Shown: piece after piece, positions 28,940-40,092 of the stretch | Position numbering within the stretch: the first letter of the stretch is position 1 | How the letters are laid out: each line of letters starts with the position of its first letter | DNA from: an uncultured Clostridia bacterium | GTDB taxonomy: Bacteria > Bacillota > Clostridia > Christensenellales > CAG-314 | Direction of reading: 5' to 3' | DNA: 64,000 nucleotides | NCBI GenBank assembly: GCA_947629985.1 | Contig: CANRFV010000002.1 | Span: 62,001 to 126,000, forward strand | The notes under the pieces: generated by a model | What the model was told of the DNA's origin: nothing | Databases searched by the model: none | Seen by the model: only the letters and a program-made list of their open reading frames with translations | Program-made: the position numbers and the translations under genes

Positions 28940-30166
28940 ATGAAAACAGAAAAAATCGTAAACAAAACTTCCGGCAAGTGCCTGAATATTGTGGCAAATA
29001 CGGTAGAATCGCTGCGCATAAACAACAGCACCGAAAACACCGTGCGCGTATACGACAACGGCTGTATAGGCGTGGAAGGCGCATTGGGGCATGCCGATTG
29101 GGCGGCGTTGGAAGCGGGTGCGACCGCAAAATTGGCTCAGGGCATAGAATACCCCGAAACGCACGAACAAGCGCGTAATTTGCAAATAGACGCCACAAAA
29201 CACTTTTTCGACGAAAAAGATTTTGTGCCCAAAATGCAACATCTGCTTGACAGGTTGGCGCAGGAAAACCCCAAATTTTTGTTCAGCAACAAAATAATCA
29301 TCGACAGCACCGACGCGTCGTACGAAAGCAGCGACAACGTAAAATACCTGTACAAGGGCAATGAATTTGACATTGTGCTGGTAATTAAATACAAGGGGTC
29401 GGCTAACATTCAGGACGAATTTTACGGCGCGGGGTCGGATTACTTTGACGAAGACGAGATCTGCCACGACATAAAACTTAAATGCGACGCGTTTCTTAAC
29501 GCTTTGCCGCAGGTGGAAGAGGACGAAATAACCATAATAGGCGACGTGGAGCCGCTGTCGTACGCCATTCAGCATATTGTTGCGGATATGTACTTTAACA
29601 ACGCGTCGCTGTTTTCGGGCAAACTGGGCAGCAAACTGTTCAGCGACAAACTGTCGGTTACCGTAAACCGCTCGCCCGACAAGCAACTTAATATTCCGTT
29701 TTTCGACGCGGAAGGCGTTGTAAACCCCGATTACGTCAATTACGTTATTCAAAACGGCGTGCTGAAAAATTTGCTTACCAACAAAAAATCGGCAGCGCAA
29801 TACAAGACCGCATTGCTCGGATCGGCAGGGGCAAACTACACTGGCGTGCCCGTTGCCGGCATGGGCGGATTTGATGTGGCAACCACCGCAAGCAGTTTGG
29901 ACGAATTGGTAAAAGGCAAAGCGATTTACCTTTCGGCTACAAGCGGCGGAGATATGACCCCCGCAGGCGACATAAGTATGCCCGCGCAAGTGGCTTACCT
30001 GTACCAAGACGGCAAACTTGTGGGTAAATTGCCCGAATTTGCCGTGTCCGCCAACATTTTCGATATGCTTAACGACGGCTTTGTGGGATATTGCGAAAAA
30101 GGCTTTTACAAATTCGGCAAACAAAGTTACTTTGTGTACAAAGCCAAGTTGGTAAACAAGGCGTAA
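28940..30166 (+). CDS. pmbA: PmbA/TldE-like protein
   Basis: Paralog of TldD immediately downstream; FFDAEGVVNPDYVNYVIQNGVLKNLLTNKKSA. Confidence 0.8.
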   Translation: MKTEKIVNKTSGKCLNIVANTVESLRINNSTENTVRVYDNGCIGVEGALGHADWAALEAGATAKLAQGIEYPETHEQARNLQIDATKHFFDEKDFVPKMQHLLDRLAQENPKFLFSNKIIIDSTDASYESSDNVKYLYKGNEFDIVLVIKYKGSANIQDEFYGAGSDYFDEDEICHDIKLKCDAFLNALPQVEEDEITIIGDVEPLSYAIQHIVADMYFNNASLFSGKLGSKLFSDKLSVTVNRSPDKQLNIPFFDAEGVVNPDYVNYVIQNGVLKNLLTNKKSAAQYKTALLGSAGANYTGVPVAGMGGFDVATTASSLDELVKGKAIYLSATSGGDMTPAGDISMPAQVAYLYQDGKLVGKLPEFAVSANIFDMLNDGFVGYCEKGFYKFGKQSYFVYKAKLVNKA

Positions 30167-30378
30167 TAACACCCGCGATAACGCACACAGAAACACCATA
30201 AGAAAAGAACAAAACAAGGCGCAGAACGATACGTTCCGCGCCTGTTGCTATACAAATTTACGCTGTGTTTTTTTCAACTTTTTGCTGTGCTATTTTACGT
30301 TTTTTCGTCGCGTTGTCTTACAAGTTTTTCGCCGCGTTGTGGAATTTTGTTGATATGCGTTTACGCGGAGACGAGACG

Positions 30379-32595
30379 TTATTGCGCAATTTGTTGTATT
30401 GTTGTGTACAAACTTTCTTCGAAAGCGCTGCTAAGCCCCGCCCAATGCAAAATATCCTCGTACGTTACGCCATCCAAAATGTATTTGCCGTAATCGTCCG
30501 TTTCCACAAACTGCGATTGGTCGGCAAACGTAAACAGTTTGAGATAACTGTCGCGGGCGGAAGTTAATCCGTTTGTGATCGCTTTGGCGTAGATTTCCAC
30601 TGCGGGCAGTGCGCTCATTGCGTACGAAATGTAGTATGCGGCGCTGTCAAACACAACGTATGACCAATATTCGTCGTTAAGTCCGTCGTAACCGCCCACA
30701 AGAGAGTCGTCCGTAACATAACTGCTCAAAATATTGCCGAACAGCGCGTTGTAATCGTAATTGCTGCCGCCAACCGGTTCGCCGTTATATGTGTGAGAAT
30801 ATGCCGCCTGTTCAAATTCGTCCACCGCAGTGGAAAGTATTACGGTAGACAACATGTCCGTAAGTTGAGCCGCCGCCAACTTGTCGAATCCTGCGTCGAT
30901 ACCCGTCGCCTTATTTTGCGACAGCCAAGCCAAAAACAGCATTTCGTCGCCCTGCGATTGCGTTTCGTCGTGGTCCATCGAAAGCGTCAGATCTTGGTTG
31001 TATACGTTTTCGTAATAGTGGCCGAATTCGTGTACAAACGTAAACGCCGTATCGTAGTAGCCGCTGTCAGCCTGAAAATACGTTATGGGCGAAGATTTGC
31101 CGTAAATATACCAAGTGTAAGCGCCTTCGCCGCTGCCCGTAAAGTACGTGCCGTTGCGGAACATATCGTTTGCGCTGTTGTAAAAATCGATACCGCTCGG
31201 TTCGCTGAGCCACTTAAAATAGTTGCTTATGTAATCGACAGCCGTACGCGTCGCCTCGGACGGAGACACTGCGGAGCCGAACACAGTAGACGAGTACAGC
31301 GCGTTGTAAAACGCTGCGTCGTCGGATTGCGCGGCGTTGTAATTGCTTTTTGCAAGTTTTTCGTAGACGGGTCCTATATACCGCTTGACGTATTGGCGCA
31401 TTTGAGCAACGTCCGCAGGCGTGTAATCGCGCGCGTACTCGTTGGCGTAAGCGTATTTCATATAGTCTGAATACCCCGCTTGCGTTGCTATTGCGTTGTT
31501 TGCATTTACAAATCTGTCGTACAGCGATGAAATTTCGCGGAGCGAGTCGGTATTGTTGTACTCTTGCAAAATTTCGTTTATTTCCGATTGGCTTGTGCCG
31601 TCGCCGTAACTTTCGGCTTCCTGCAAAACTTCTTGTATTTCGTCCTGCGTGTAATCCCAATAAAAGTCGTCCTTAAAGTCGGAATTGTAAAACTCTGCAA
31701 ACAGGTTGTAATACCAGGCGAACATTTGATCGTAAAAGTCGTACAGATCGTAGTAGATATCTTCGTAAGCGTCGCCGTACACGTCGTACAGCACTTGCGC
31801 GTACTGATATTGATTGCCTATATCGTCCAGATACGACACAAACGAGTTGTAATTGCCGATTGCGCTGCCGCTGTTGTTGCCGCCGGCCTGTATTTGCCTT
31901 ACCAGAGAGTTGTACGAATTGGTTATTTGCGTTTTGCGCGACGCGCTGTATGTAAGGTCGCCGGAAGTGATTATTTTGGAAGTGTTTTCGTTGCGACCCC
32001 ACACTCCGCAAGAGCATTGCGCGTAGGCAAAGTAATTGTTGCCGAAATTGTGCGTGTGCGTACCGCCGCCTTGTCCGCCGCCGCCCTGTTGTTGTTCCGT
32101 CCAATGCGCGTACAGCGTTATATCGCCCTGCACGGGCTGATTTTCCAACCACTGCACGTTGCCCTGCAAGGTGGTATACCAACCCGTAAACACGTACCCC
32201 TGCTGCGCGGGAGTTGCGGGAAAAGCCACCGGGTCGCCTTCGACGACTTCGACGACGAGATCGTTGGTTGCGTTGTCGTTGTACACAAACGTTACCTTAA
32301 ATTTGCGTTCGGATACGACGTCTTGTATCCATTTGGCATACAAATGGAAGTTGTTTTCCATCGGACTGCCGTTTGTAAACGGTTTGTTGAAATCTTCGTC
32401 CAAGAACCAGCCGTCGAAAACATAGCCGTCCCTTTGCGGAGAAGGCAATTCAAAATCGTCATTGTACTGCAACATTTCGACGGGAGAACCGTTGTTATAC
32501 TGCAAATAAACAATGGGCGGCGCACTGCAAGCCACTGTCAACAAACTTGTAACCGCCAACACCGCCACCAACACAAACGCGGCAAATTTTTTCAT
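30379..32595 (-). CDS. Lipoprotein, M3-like metallopeptidase with InlB/Listeria-Bacteroides repeats
   Basis: Lipobox LTVAC; YVFDGWFLDEDFNKPFTNGSPMENNFHLYAKW and YVFTGWYTT...LYAHW; HExxH in FTFVHEFGHYYENVYN. Confidence 0.85.
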   Translation of the reverse strand: MKKFAAFVLVAVLAVTSLLTVACSAPPIVYLQYNNGSPVEMLQYNDDFELPSPQRDGYVFDGWFLDEDFNKPFTNGSPMENNFHLYAKWIQDVVSERKFKVTFVYNDNATNDLVVEVVEGDPVAFPATPAQQGYVFTGWYTTLQGNVQWLENQPVQGDITLYAHWTEQQQGGGGQGGGTHTHNFGNNYFAYAQCSCGVWGRNENTSKIITSGDLTYSASRKTQITNSYNSLVRQIQAGGNNSGSAIGNYNSFVSYLDDIGNQYQYAQVLYDVYGDAYEDIYYDLYDFYDQMFAWYYNLFAEFYNSDFKDDFYWDYTQDEIQEVLQEAESYGDGTSQSEINEILQEYNNTDSLREISSLYDRFVNANNAIATQAGYSDYMKYAYANEYARDYTPADVAQMRQYVKRYIGPVYEKLAKSNYNAAQSDDAAFYNALYSSTVFGSAVSPSEATRTAVDYISNYFKWLSEPSGIDFYNSANDMFRNGTYFTGSGEGAYTWYIYGKSSPITYFQADSGYYDTAFTFVHEFGHYYENVYNQDLTLSMDHDETQSQGDEMLFLAWLSQNKATGIDAGFDKLAAAQLTDMLSTVILSTAVDEFEQAAYSHTYNGEPVGGSNYDYNALFGNILSSYVTDDSLVGGYDGLNDEYWSYVVFDSAAYYISYAMSALPAVEIYAKAITNGLTSARDSYLKLFTFADQSQFVETDDYGKYILDGVTYEDILHWAGLSSAFEESLYTTIQQIAQ

Positions 32596-32753
32596 AACGT
32601 TCTCTCCTTGTTTTGTTACTAAATTATATCTTATATCGCAATTTCGGTCAATAATTTACAAAAAAATATCGGCGTCTTAAATTACGCGGACAACAAAAAA
32701 AGCGCAGAGTAAAATCTGCGCTTTTTGCGGTAAAATTACCGTTTGTTCGATTG

Positions 32754-35204
32754 TTATTGGGCAAACGCTTGCTGAATGGTCTTGTACAGATCTTCCTGGA
32801 AGGGACCGCTGAGTCCTGCCCAATTGAGAATGGACTGGTATGTTACGCCGTCCTTGATCTCCTTGTCGATACTGCCGTCGTCGTAGGTGATGGTTTCGAC
32901 AAATTGCGCTTCGTCGGCAAACGTAAACAGTTTGAGATAACTGTCGCGCGCGGCGGAGAAACTTTCCGTATTGGCTTTGGCGTAAATTTCTATGCTGGGC
33001 AGCGCGCTCATTGCATACGAGATGTAGTAAGCGGGGTTGTCTACGCATACCTTTGCCCAATAATCGGTATAGAAGAAGTCGCCGATGTCTTCCCAATACG
33101 TTACAAGGATATTTTCAAACAATTCCTGATAATCGATAACTTCGGTTTGGTCGTCTATCGCAATGGTCGTGATGGGTTGACCGTTGTATTCGGTTGCGCC
33201 CGTGTAAACCAACTGTTCAAATTCGTCTACCGCGGTAGAAAGCACGATCGTGCCCAAAACGTTAAGGAATTGTTCGGTTTCCAACAAGTCGAAACCTTCT
33301 TCCAGACCTTCGGGTAGGTTTTCTTTAAGCCAAGCAAGGAACAACATTTCGTCGCCCTGCGATTGCGTTTCGTCGTGGTCCATACTCAAACTGAGCCTGT
33401 CGTTGTAAACAAATTGGAAGTAATGTCCGAATTCGTGTACAAACGTAAACGCAGTGTCGTACTCCTCGCCGAAGAACATAATGGGTACGTCTTTTGCGTA
33501 AATGTACCAGGTGTAGGCGCTTTCGTTGTCGCCGGTAAAGTAATTGCCGTTCTTAAACAGTTCGTTTGCCGTCTTGGCAAAGTTGATACCCTTGGCGGCA
33601 TTGGTAAGTTCGCCGAAGTAATCGTACAGTTCTTGGCTCAACTCGAGCGAAAGTTTCGCGCCGAGTTCGTTTGTGTACTCGGAAAATACCGATACTCCTA
33701 CGTACTTGGTGTAGTACAGTTGCTGGTCTTCGCTGCTCCAACCCTTAAACGACATATACGCGTCGGCAATGTCGGCAAGAATGGGCCCGATGTACTGCTT
33801 GACGTATTGACGCATTTGCGCAACGTCTTCGGGTTTGTAATCGCGCTCGTACACGTTGGCGTAAGCGTAATCCATATAGTTGTCGTAGCCCGCCTTTTGC
33901 GCGATACCGTTATTGGCTTGAACGAATTGATTGTACAGCGAATACACTTGTTTCAATTGCTTTATCGTTGCGTTGTTAAGCGAATAACCCAGGCTGTTCA
34001 TAAGCATGTCGTAGTCGTTGGCAATTTCGTCGGCGGCATTTTGATTGTCGAGATCGTAACTGTCCGCCAAGGCAAATACCATTTGCTTATCTTCTTCGGT
34101 AAACTCTTCGTACTCCCAGAAGAAATCCGCATATTTGCTGTCGTCTACTTGTCTGAACAATGTGTAGTAACGCGAAACCGACGTGTTGTAATACTCCGAC
34201 ATTTCGTTGAAAATATCACGCTTGTCGTTGTTGTTGTAATCTACGTCAAAGTCGATTTTGGCAAATTGATATTGCGATTGTATGTAGGTGATGTCATCGT
34301 CGTAATCTTCGAACAATTTGCAAAATTCTTCGTTGCCAAGCGCTTCCTTGCCGTCCATTGCGTCCAACAGTTGTTGATAACGCGCGTCTATTTCGGCTTG
34401 TTTTTCTTCGTCGAAATCGTACACAAACTCGTCTTTGTACGTGTCCAAACTTTCAAGACGCACATTTTGTCCGCAAACGGCGCATTGCTGCCAAGCGAAA
34501 TACAAAGTGTCATCGGGGAAAACGTGTTCGCCCGTGGCGGGAAGAACAAGTTTGTCCGCAGTCAGTGCGATTTTGCCCGCTTTATCGCTGAAATAACCGT
34601 GGCAAACCGTACACTCGTAGTGAGCGCCGAATCCGTCTTCGCCGCAAGTTTGGGGCACTTTTGCCACAAAAACAAGCGTGTGTTCGCCCGTGGCGGGAAT
34701 TACCAGATCTTGGGCTGTTACGGCGTTTTTACCTTCGCTGTCGGAAAACAGTCCGTTGCAAATACTGCACTTGAAGTGCGCTTGCGTACCCGTTTCGGCG
34801 CAGGTCGGTTGTACCGCGTCTACGGGCGAAAGGCTGTGCTTGCCGTTTGTTGCAATGGCAAGATCCTTTTGCGACACTTCGGTCGTCGCCGCTTGGTCGG
34901 AGAACAACTTGCCGCACGAATTGCACTTGTAGTGTTCTTTTACGCCTTGTACGGTGCAATTGGCGTCAACTTGGTCAACCTTGCTTACGTCGTGAGCAAT
35001 CTTTTCGATGGGTTCGGTTTTGGTTTCGCCGCATTTGGTGCATTTGAATGTTTTAGTTCCCTCCTGTGTGCAGGTAGGCGCCACTGTTACGGTGCCTTCC
35101 TCTTCCCAGGTATGATTGCCGTCTTTGCAGGAATTGCACGCAACAATACAAATACACGTTGCGCACAGCAAAACAGACAACAATACCAACAATATCTTTT
35201 TCAT
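32754..35204 (-). CDS. Lipoprotein, M3-like metallopeptidase with repeated CxxC modules; paralog of previous gene
   Basis: HExxH in FTFVHEFGHYFQFVYN; N-terminal CTKCGETKTE / CNSCGKLFSD / CSICNGLFSD / CTVCHGYFSD repeats. Confidence 0.85.
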   Translation of the reverse strand: MKKILLVLLSVLLCATCICIVACNSCKDGNHTWEEEGTVTVAPTCTQEGTKTFKCTKCGETKTEPIEKIAHDVSKVDQVDANCTVQGVKEHYKCNSCGKLFSDQAATTEVSQKDLAIATNGKHSLSPVDAVQPTCAETGTQAHFKCSICNGLFSDSEGKNAVTAQDLVIPATGEHTLVFVAKVPQTCGEDGFGAHYECTVCHGYFSDKAGKIALTADKLVLPATGEHVFPDDTLYFAWQQCAVCGQNVRLESLDTYKDEFVYDFDEEKQAEIDARYQQLLDAMDGKEALGNEEFCKLFEDYDDDITYIQSQYQFAKIDFDVDYNNNDKRDIFNEMSEYYNTSVSRYYTLFRQVDDSKYADFFWEYEEFTEEDKQMVFALADSYDLDNQNAADEIANDYDMLMNSLGYSLNNATIKQLKQVYSLYNQFVQANNGIAQKAGYDNYMDYAYANVYERDYKPEDVAQMRQYVKQYIGPILADIADAYMSFKGWSSEDQQLYYTKYVGVSVFSEYTNELGAKLSLELSQELYDYFGELTNAAKGINFAKTANELFKNGNYFTGDNESAYTWYIYAKDVPIMFFGEEYDTAFTFVHEFGHYFQFVYNDRLSLSMDHDETQSQGDEMLFLAWLKENLPEGLEEGFDLLETEQFLNVLGTIVLSTAVDEFEQLVYTGATEYNGQPITTIAIDDQTEVIDYQELFENILVTYWEDIGDFFYTDYWAKVCVDNPAYYISYAMSALPSIEIYAKANTESFSAARDSYLKLFTFADEAQFVETITYDDGSIDKEIKDGVTYQSILNWAGLSGPFQEDLYKTIQQAFAQ

Positions 35205-35403
35205 AAACTCCTCCTTCTAAAAAAGATAAAAATAATGGTATCATTTTTTGCGTTATACGTCAACAAAATGGACGCCCAAACGCAATAAATATTCGTTTTT
35301 GCGCCCCAAAAAGCACTTTTTTGACGGGTTCCGCCGCAATATATAAAAAAAACCGCACGGCGTAAGCGTGCGGTGTAAATTGTGTGGTTTTGTTCGGCGT
35401 GCG

Positions 35404-36870
35404 CTAACTTTTGCGCCAGGTTGCGGGGGCAAACAAAAGCAAAATGGGGTAAATTTCCAAACGCCCGATAAGCATTGCAAACGACAGTATCAACTTGGAG
35501 AACCAATTGTACATATAGTAACCGCCCGCCGCAACGCCGTAAGCGGGACCGATGTTGTTTATGCAGGACACCGCCGCGGTGATGTTGCTTTCCACGGTAA
35601 GCCCTTCGCCGCTGTCGAAACACAGCATAATAAAGGTTACCGCCGTTATCAACATATACAGACCGAAATAATTTGTTACGCTGTGCAGCGTTTCGTCGGA
35701 GACGATCTTGCCTTCGAACTTGACCGCATTTGCATTGCGCGGGTGCAAAACCCGACGCAATTCTCTGCGTACGGCACAGCCCAATATCGCCACGCGCGAC
35801 ACTTTGAGTCCGCCGCCCGTAGAGCCTGCGCAACCGCCGATAAACATAAGCAAAAACAGCACGCCCTTGCTTAACAGCGGAAACGCGTTAATGCTGGTCG
35901 ACGACGGTACCGTTGTGTAGCCCGTGGTGCTGATAAACGACGCCACCTGGAAAACAGCGTGCCGCGCGGTAGCCTCCGCGCCTTGGGTAAAGGTAAATTG
36001 ATTGGCTATACTTATTGCCACAAGCGCCGAAGAAACGGTAATTACGCCGCCGTACAGCCACAACTCGCGCGAGCGGAACGCCGAGCGCAACTTTCCTATG
36101 ATAATAAGGTAGTACAAGTTGAAGTTTACGCCGAACAATATCATAAACACGGCTATTATCCATTGGCAAGCCGCATTGTACGAGGCGATACTGTCGGCTT
36201 TTATTCCGAAACCGCCCGTGCCCGCAGTGCCGAATGCATGCACTACGCTGTCGAACAGCGGCATACCGGCACTTACCAGCAAAAGCGTTTCCAACACGGT
36301 CATACCTATGTACAAAAGATACAATATCTGCGCGGTGTTGCGAGCGCGGGGAACTATCTTGTCCACGGTGGGACCGGGCATTTCGGCGCGCAAGATGTGC
36401 ATGCTCCTATCCGCCGAGCCCGAGTCGAACGCCAACAAAAACACTATTACGCCCATACCGCCGATCCAATGCGTAAAACTGCGCCAAAACAGCAAGCCGT
36501 ACTGCATGCTTTCCACGTCGGTAAGAATGGTTGCGCCCGTAGTGCTGAAACCGCTGCACATTTCGAAAAACGCGTCTATGTAGTTGGGAATAGCGCCGCT
36601 TATTACAAAAGGCAATGCGCCTATTGCGGACACATACAGCCAACAAAGCGACACTATTACTATGCCTTCTTTTGAAAAGATAACTTTTGTTTTGGGTTTG
36701 ATACAAAGTATAAGCACCGTGCCGATTACCGCGGATATGCCAACGGTTATAGCCAGCGCCCACCAACAACTTTCGCCGAGACACAGCGCCAATATTGCGG
36801 GCACGATCATCAGCACCGCAAGCACCGTTGCAACCTTGCCCAAAAGGTTAAATACCATTCTGTAATTCAT
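35404..36870 (-). CDS. trkH: TrkH-family potassium uptake protein
   Basis: MNYRMVFNLLGKVATVL...SGFSTTGATILTDVE, GTAGTGGFGIKADS, ISTTGYTT, GGCAGSTGGGLKVSR. Confidence 0.95.
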   Translation of the reverse strand: MNYRMVFNLLGKVATVLAVLMIVPAILALCLGESCWWALAITVGISAVIGTVLILCIKPKTKVIFSKEGIVIVSLCWLYVSAIGALPFVISGAIPNYIDAFFEMCSGFSTTGATILTDVESMQYGLLFWRSFTHWIGGMGVIVFLLAFDSGSADRSMHILRAEMPGPTVDKIVPRARNTAQILYLLYIGMTVLETLLLVSAGMPLFDSVVHAFGTAGTGGFGIKADSIASYNAACQWIIAVFMILFGVNFNLYYLIIIGKLRSAFRSRELWLYGGVITVSSALVAISIANQFTFTQGAEATARHAVFQVASFISTTGYTTVPSSTSINAFPLLSKGVLFLLMFIGGCAGSTGGGLKVSRVAILGCAVRRELRRVLHPRNANAVKFEGKIVSDETLHSVTNYFGLYMLITAVTFIMLCFDSGEGLTVESNITAAVSCINNIGPAYGVAAGGYYMYNWFSKLILSFAMLIGRLEIYPILLLFAPATWRKS

Positions 36871-36872
36871 AC

Positions 36873-38234
36873 TTACCTCAGCATATCGGACAGGTCGTAC
36901 AAGTGCGCGTCGGCGGCAACTACTATTACGCTGTCGCCTTCCTTTATGCAATCGTCGCCGCTGGGAATGATGGTTTCCTTGCCGCGAATAATGCCCGCAA
37001 TTATCAAATTGGGTTTGAGTTTGAGATTTTTCAACGCAATTCCGTTAAGACTGCAATCGGACAGCACGGCAAATTCCAACGCTTCGGCACGGTCGTCCAT
37101 AAGCGAATACATCGTTTCCACCTTGCTTTCGGCGGAATTACTAAGCGCACGCGCGTATCTGGTAAGAATATCCGCAACGATTTTGCGCGGAGAAATAATA
37201 CTGTTTAAGCCCAACTTTTCCGCAAGATCGGCAAGTTCGGCATGGTTTACCTTGGTTATTATCTTGGGCACTTGTTGATTTTGCGCGTAAAACGAAATAA
37301 GAATATTTTCTTCGTCCTCGCCAGTAAGCGCAACAAATGCGTCGGCGCCCTTTATGCCTTCTTCCCACAACAAGTCGCGGTTCATTCCGTCGCCGTGAAT
37401 AAGCGCCGCGTCCGACGGCAAAATTTCCGCCAACTCTTCGCACCGACGTTGGTCGCGCTCGATTACTTTTACGTAGTAGTTGCCGGCGGAAAGCAATTTG
37501 GCAAGATAGTACGCAATGGTACTGCCGCCCATTATTATGGCATTGCGCCCCTGCTTTTGCACCGCGCCGATACTGCGCAAAAATTTGTGCGTATCTTCGC
37601 GCTTTGCCATTATTGCCACCTTGTCGCCTTCGCGCAAAACAAAAGTACCGTTGGGAATGTAAACGTTTTCGCCGCGCTGAACAACGCACGCCACAAATTG
37701 CACGGGACATTTGCGTCTCAGATCCATCAGCGCAACGTTGCACAACGAAGAATTTTCGCGAATGATCAATTCCAACATCTGCAACTTTTTGCCGGCAAAG
37801 TTGTCCACCTTTACGGCGCTGGGCAATTTGAGCATATCGAACAGCGCGTCCGCGGTAAGCGATTCCGGATTGAGAGCCATAGACAAATCGAGTTGTTTTA
37901 CGAGAAAATCCAACCCGTCCTCGTTGTAATCGGCAGAACGTATGCGCGCCACGGTGTGCATTACGCCCAACTTGCGCGCCAAAAAACACGCCAGCATATT
38001 TACTTCGTCCGACTCGGTTGCGGCAATAAACAAATCGGTCTTGTTGGCGTCGGCTTTGAGCAGCATTTCGCGCGAAGTGGCGCTGCCGCACACTGCCATT
38101 ACGTCAAAACTGTCCGAAACGGACGCTATAACTCCGGCGTCGACGTCGATTGCCGTTACGTCGTGATTGTCGTTGACCATACTGTCGATTATTGCCTGCC
38201 CTATTTTTCCGCAGCCGGCGACTATTACTTTCAT
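36873..38234 (-). CDS. trkA: Trk system potassium transport protein TrkA (two RCK domains)
   Basis: MKVIVAGCGKIGQAIIDSMVNDNHDVTAIDVD and repeated NAIIMGGSTIAYYLAKLLS. Confidence 0.95.
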   Translation of the reverse strand: MKVIVAGCGKIGQAIIDSMVNDNHDVTAIDVDAGVIASVSDSFDVMAVCGSATSREMLLKADANKTDLFIAATESDEVNMLACFLARKLGVMHTVARIRSADYNEDGLDFLVKQLDLSMALNPESLTADALFDMLKLPSAVKVDNFAGKKLQMLELIIRENSSLCNVALMDLRRKCPVQFVACVVQRGENVYIPNGTFVLREGDKVAIMAKREDTHKFLRSIGAVQKQGRNAIIMGGSTIAYYLAKLLSAGNYYVKVIERDQRRCEELAEILPSDAALIHGDGMNRDLLWEEGIKGADAFVALTGEDEENILISFYAQNQQVPKIITKVNHAELADLAEKLGLNSIISPRKIVADILTRYARALSNSAESKVETMYSLMDDRAEALEFAVLSDCSLNGIALKNLKLKPNLIIAGIIRGKETIIPSGDDCIKEGDSVIVVAADAHLYDLSDMLR

Positions 38235-38523
38235 TAAATTTACCTTCTTGTAAAATATGACATAATTTGCCGCACATATTGTAGCACAACATTGCGGCTA
38301 TTGCAATTAAAAAATCGCGTTCTGCAACGCTTTTTGCATAATATTTGCCTTGGCGTATTGCGCAAATTGCCCCGTTTTAACGGCGTATTTGTGCAAAATA
38401 CGCGCATTAAACGTCGTATATTCAACGCAAATACGGCTACGTTTTGCGTATATGGGGGTGCAAAAACGGCTGTTTGGGCGTGCAAAGCACCAACGGCGCA
38501 ACGACAGTTACGTCGCCGCGCCG

Positions 38524-40092
38524 CTAATTGCGTTGTTCCAAATTTTTGTAATCTATTTTGCCCAGCGGAGTACGCGGCATTTCCGCTATTATCTCCACAA
38601 ATGCGGGGACGGCGTACCTTATAAGGTTGTCCCTGCATACCTGTATTACGTCCGACTTTACTTGATTTGCGTTACGCGGAGCGCGGAGCGTTACGTAAAC
38701 TTTTACAAACTGCTTGCCGTTTACTTTTACGCCCACGGCGCAGGCTTCGCTTACGTAGTCGAGTTGTTTTACCGTCGCTTCTATCTGCGCGGGAAACACG
38801 TTTACCGCGGCGATCTTTAACGAGCGCTTTTTACGATCGACAACGTACAAATACCCGTCGTCCAAATAGCCGACGTCGCCCGTCTTGATCCAAAGCGCGC
38901 CGTCCTTTTGGGCAAAGCAATCGTCGCCTTCCAGATAGCCCGACATTATTCCCTTGCCGCTTACGGCAATTTCGCCGAGAACGCCGTCCGCAACCGCATT
39001 GCCGTCGTCGTCCCATATTTCCGCCTTGTTGCCGGGCATGGGACGTCCGCAACTGCCCTTTTTGTAGTAATCGTAGTTGTTTACGATGCACACGCCGCAC
39101 ATTTCGGTAAGGCCGTAACCGCGCATAAGTTGCGCAGACGAGCCATAGCGAGCAAAAGCGCCGTTTACCTGCTCTACCGTTTGCTCGTCCAGCACGTCGC
39201 CGCCGCACCAAATAACGTCCAGATTGGACAGTCCCTTGCAGTAAAACGTGCCGTCGGCAAGCATTTTTTTGAGCATGGCAGGCACAACGCTCCACACTTT
39301 TACGTCATATTTGTTGAGATACCTTTTTACCGTGGCGGTGTTGAACTTGGGCACGAGAATAACGTTGTAGCCCACCCACAACGGTCCGTGGATAGCCGAA
39401 CACAGCCCATAAGCGTGAAATACGGGCAACGTGGCAAGGTTCCACATACCGGGGCGCACGTCGGGGTGATACATTGCAAACATACCGTCGCAACAACCGT
39501 TAAAGGCGTTGTTGGACAACTTTACTATCTTGGGCGCGCCGCCCGTTCCGCCGCTGTGCATATAGCAAACCGTGTCGGAACCCGTACCCATTGGCTCGGT
39601 TTGAACGTTGCGACCGCTATCGAGCAATTTTTTGTAAGTGATGATTTTGCGCAGACGTTTGCCGCCGAAATGCGAATACAGTTTGTATGCCGGCTTGCGA
39701 AAAGTTACGTAATCGGCAATACTGCAACGCACAAGCACCTGGTTAAGTTGCGCCAACGGACGTTCGTCCTTGACGGTGGCGTCGTAAAACAGCAGTACCT
39801 TGGAGTGCGTTTTGGCAAGGTTTGCCGAAAGCAAATTTACGGGCACAAGCGGATGAATGATATTTGCCACAAGCCCCAATTTCGAACATGCGTAAAAAGC
39901 CGCCAAACTTTGCGGACAGGTGGGTAAATACAGCGTAACAACGTCGCCCTTGCGCAAATTAAGTTGCGCAAAAGCGCCGGCGCACCGCTCTATATCGGAC
40001 AAAAACCGCCTGATGGGTATTTTGTGATTGTAATAATCGATAAACCCGTTGCGATTTGCTCCCGAAACGATCCTGTCGTAACAAGTTTCCAT
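38524..40092 (-). CDS. AMP-forming acyl-CoA synthetase / ligase
   Basis: MHSGGTGGAPKIVKLS, GYGLTEMCGVCIVN, WIKTGDVGYLDDGYLYVVDRKKRSLKIAAVNVFPAQIE. Confidence 0.9.
   Translation of the reverse strand: METCYDRIVSGANRNGFIDYYNHKIPIRRFLSDIERCAGAFAQLNLRKGDVVTLYLPTCPQSLAAFYACSKLGLVANIIHPLVPVNLLSANLAKTHSKVLLFYDATVKDERPLAQLNQVLVRCSIADYVTFRKPAYKLYSHFGGKRLRKIITYKKLLDSGRNVQTEPMGTGSDTVCYMHSGGTGGAPKIVKLSNNAFNGCCDGMFAMYHPDVRPGMWNLATLPVFHAYGLCSAIHGPLWVGYNVILVPKFNTATVKRYLNKYDVKVWSVVPAMLKKMLADGTFYCKGLSNLDVIWCGGDVLDEQTVEQVNGAFARYGSSAQLMRGYGLTEMCGVCIVNNYDYYKKGSCGRPMPGNKAEIWDDDGNAVADGVLGEIAVSGKGIMSGYLEGDDCFAQKDGALWIKTGDVGYLDDGYLYVVDRKKRSLKIAAVNVFPAQIEATVKQLDYVSEACAVGVKVNGKQFVKVYVTLRAPRNANQVKSDVIQVCRDNLIRYAVPAFVEIIAEMPRTPLGKIDYKNLEQRN

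Noticed and set aside
27241-30217. Long minus-strand ORFs 27241-29058 and 28793-30217
   Set aside because: Antisense to clear TldD/PmbA coding sequences; composition typical of mirror ORFs.
31564-35288. Long plus-strand ORFs opposite the M3-like peptidases (31564-32622, 33363-35288)
   Set aside because: Antisense shadow frames; the minus strand has lipoboxes, HExxH motifs and paralogy.
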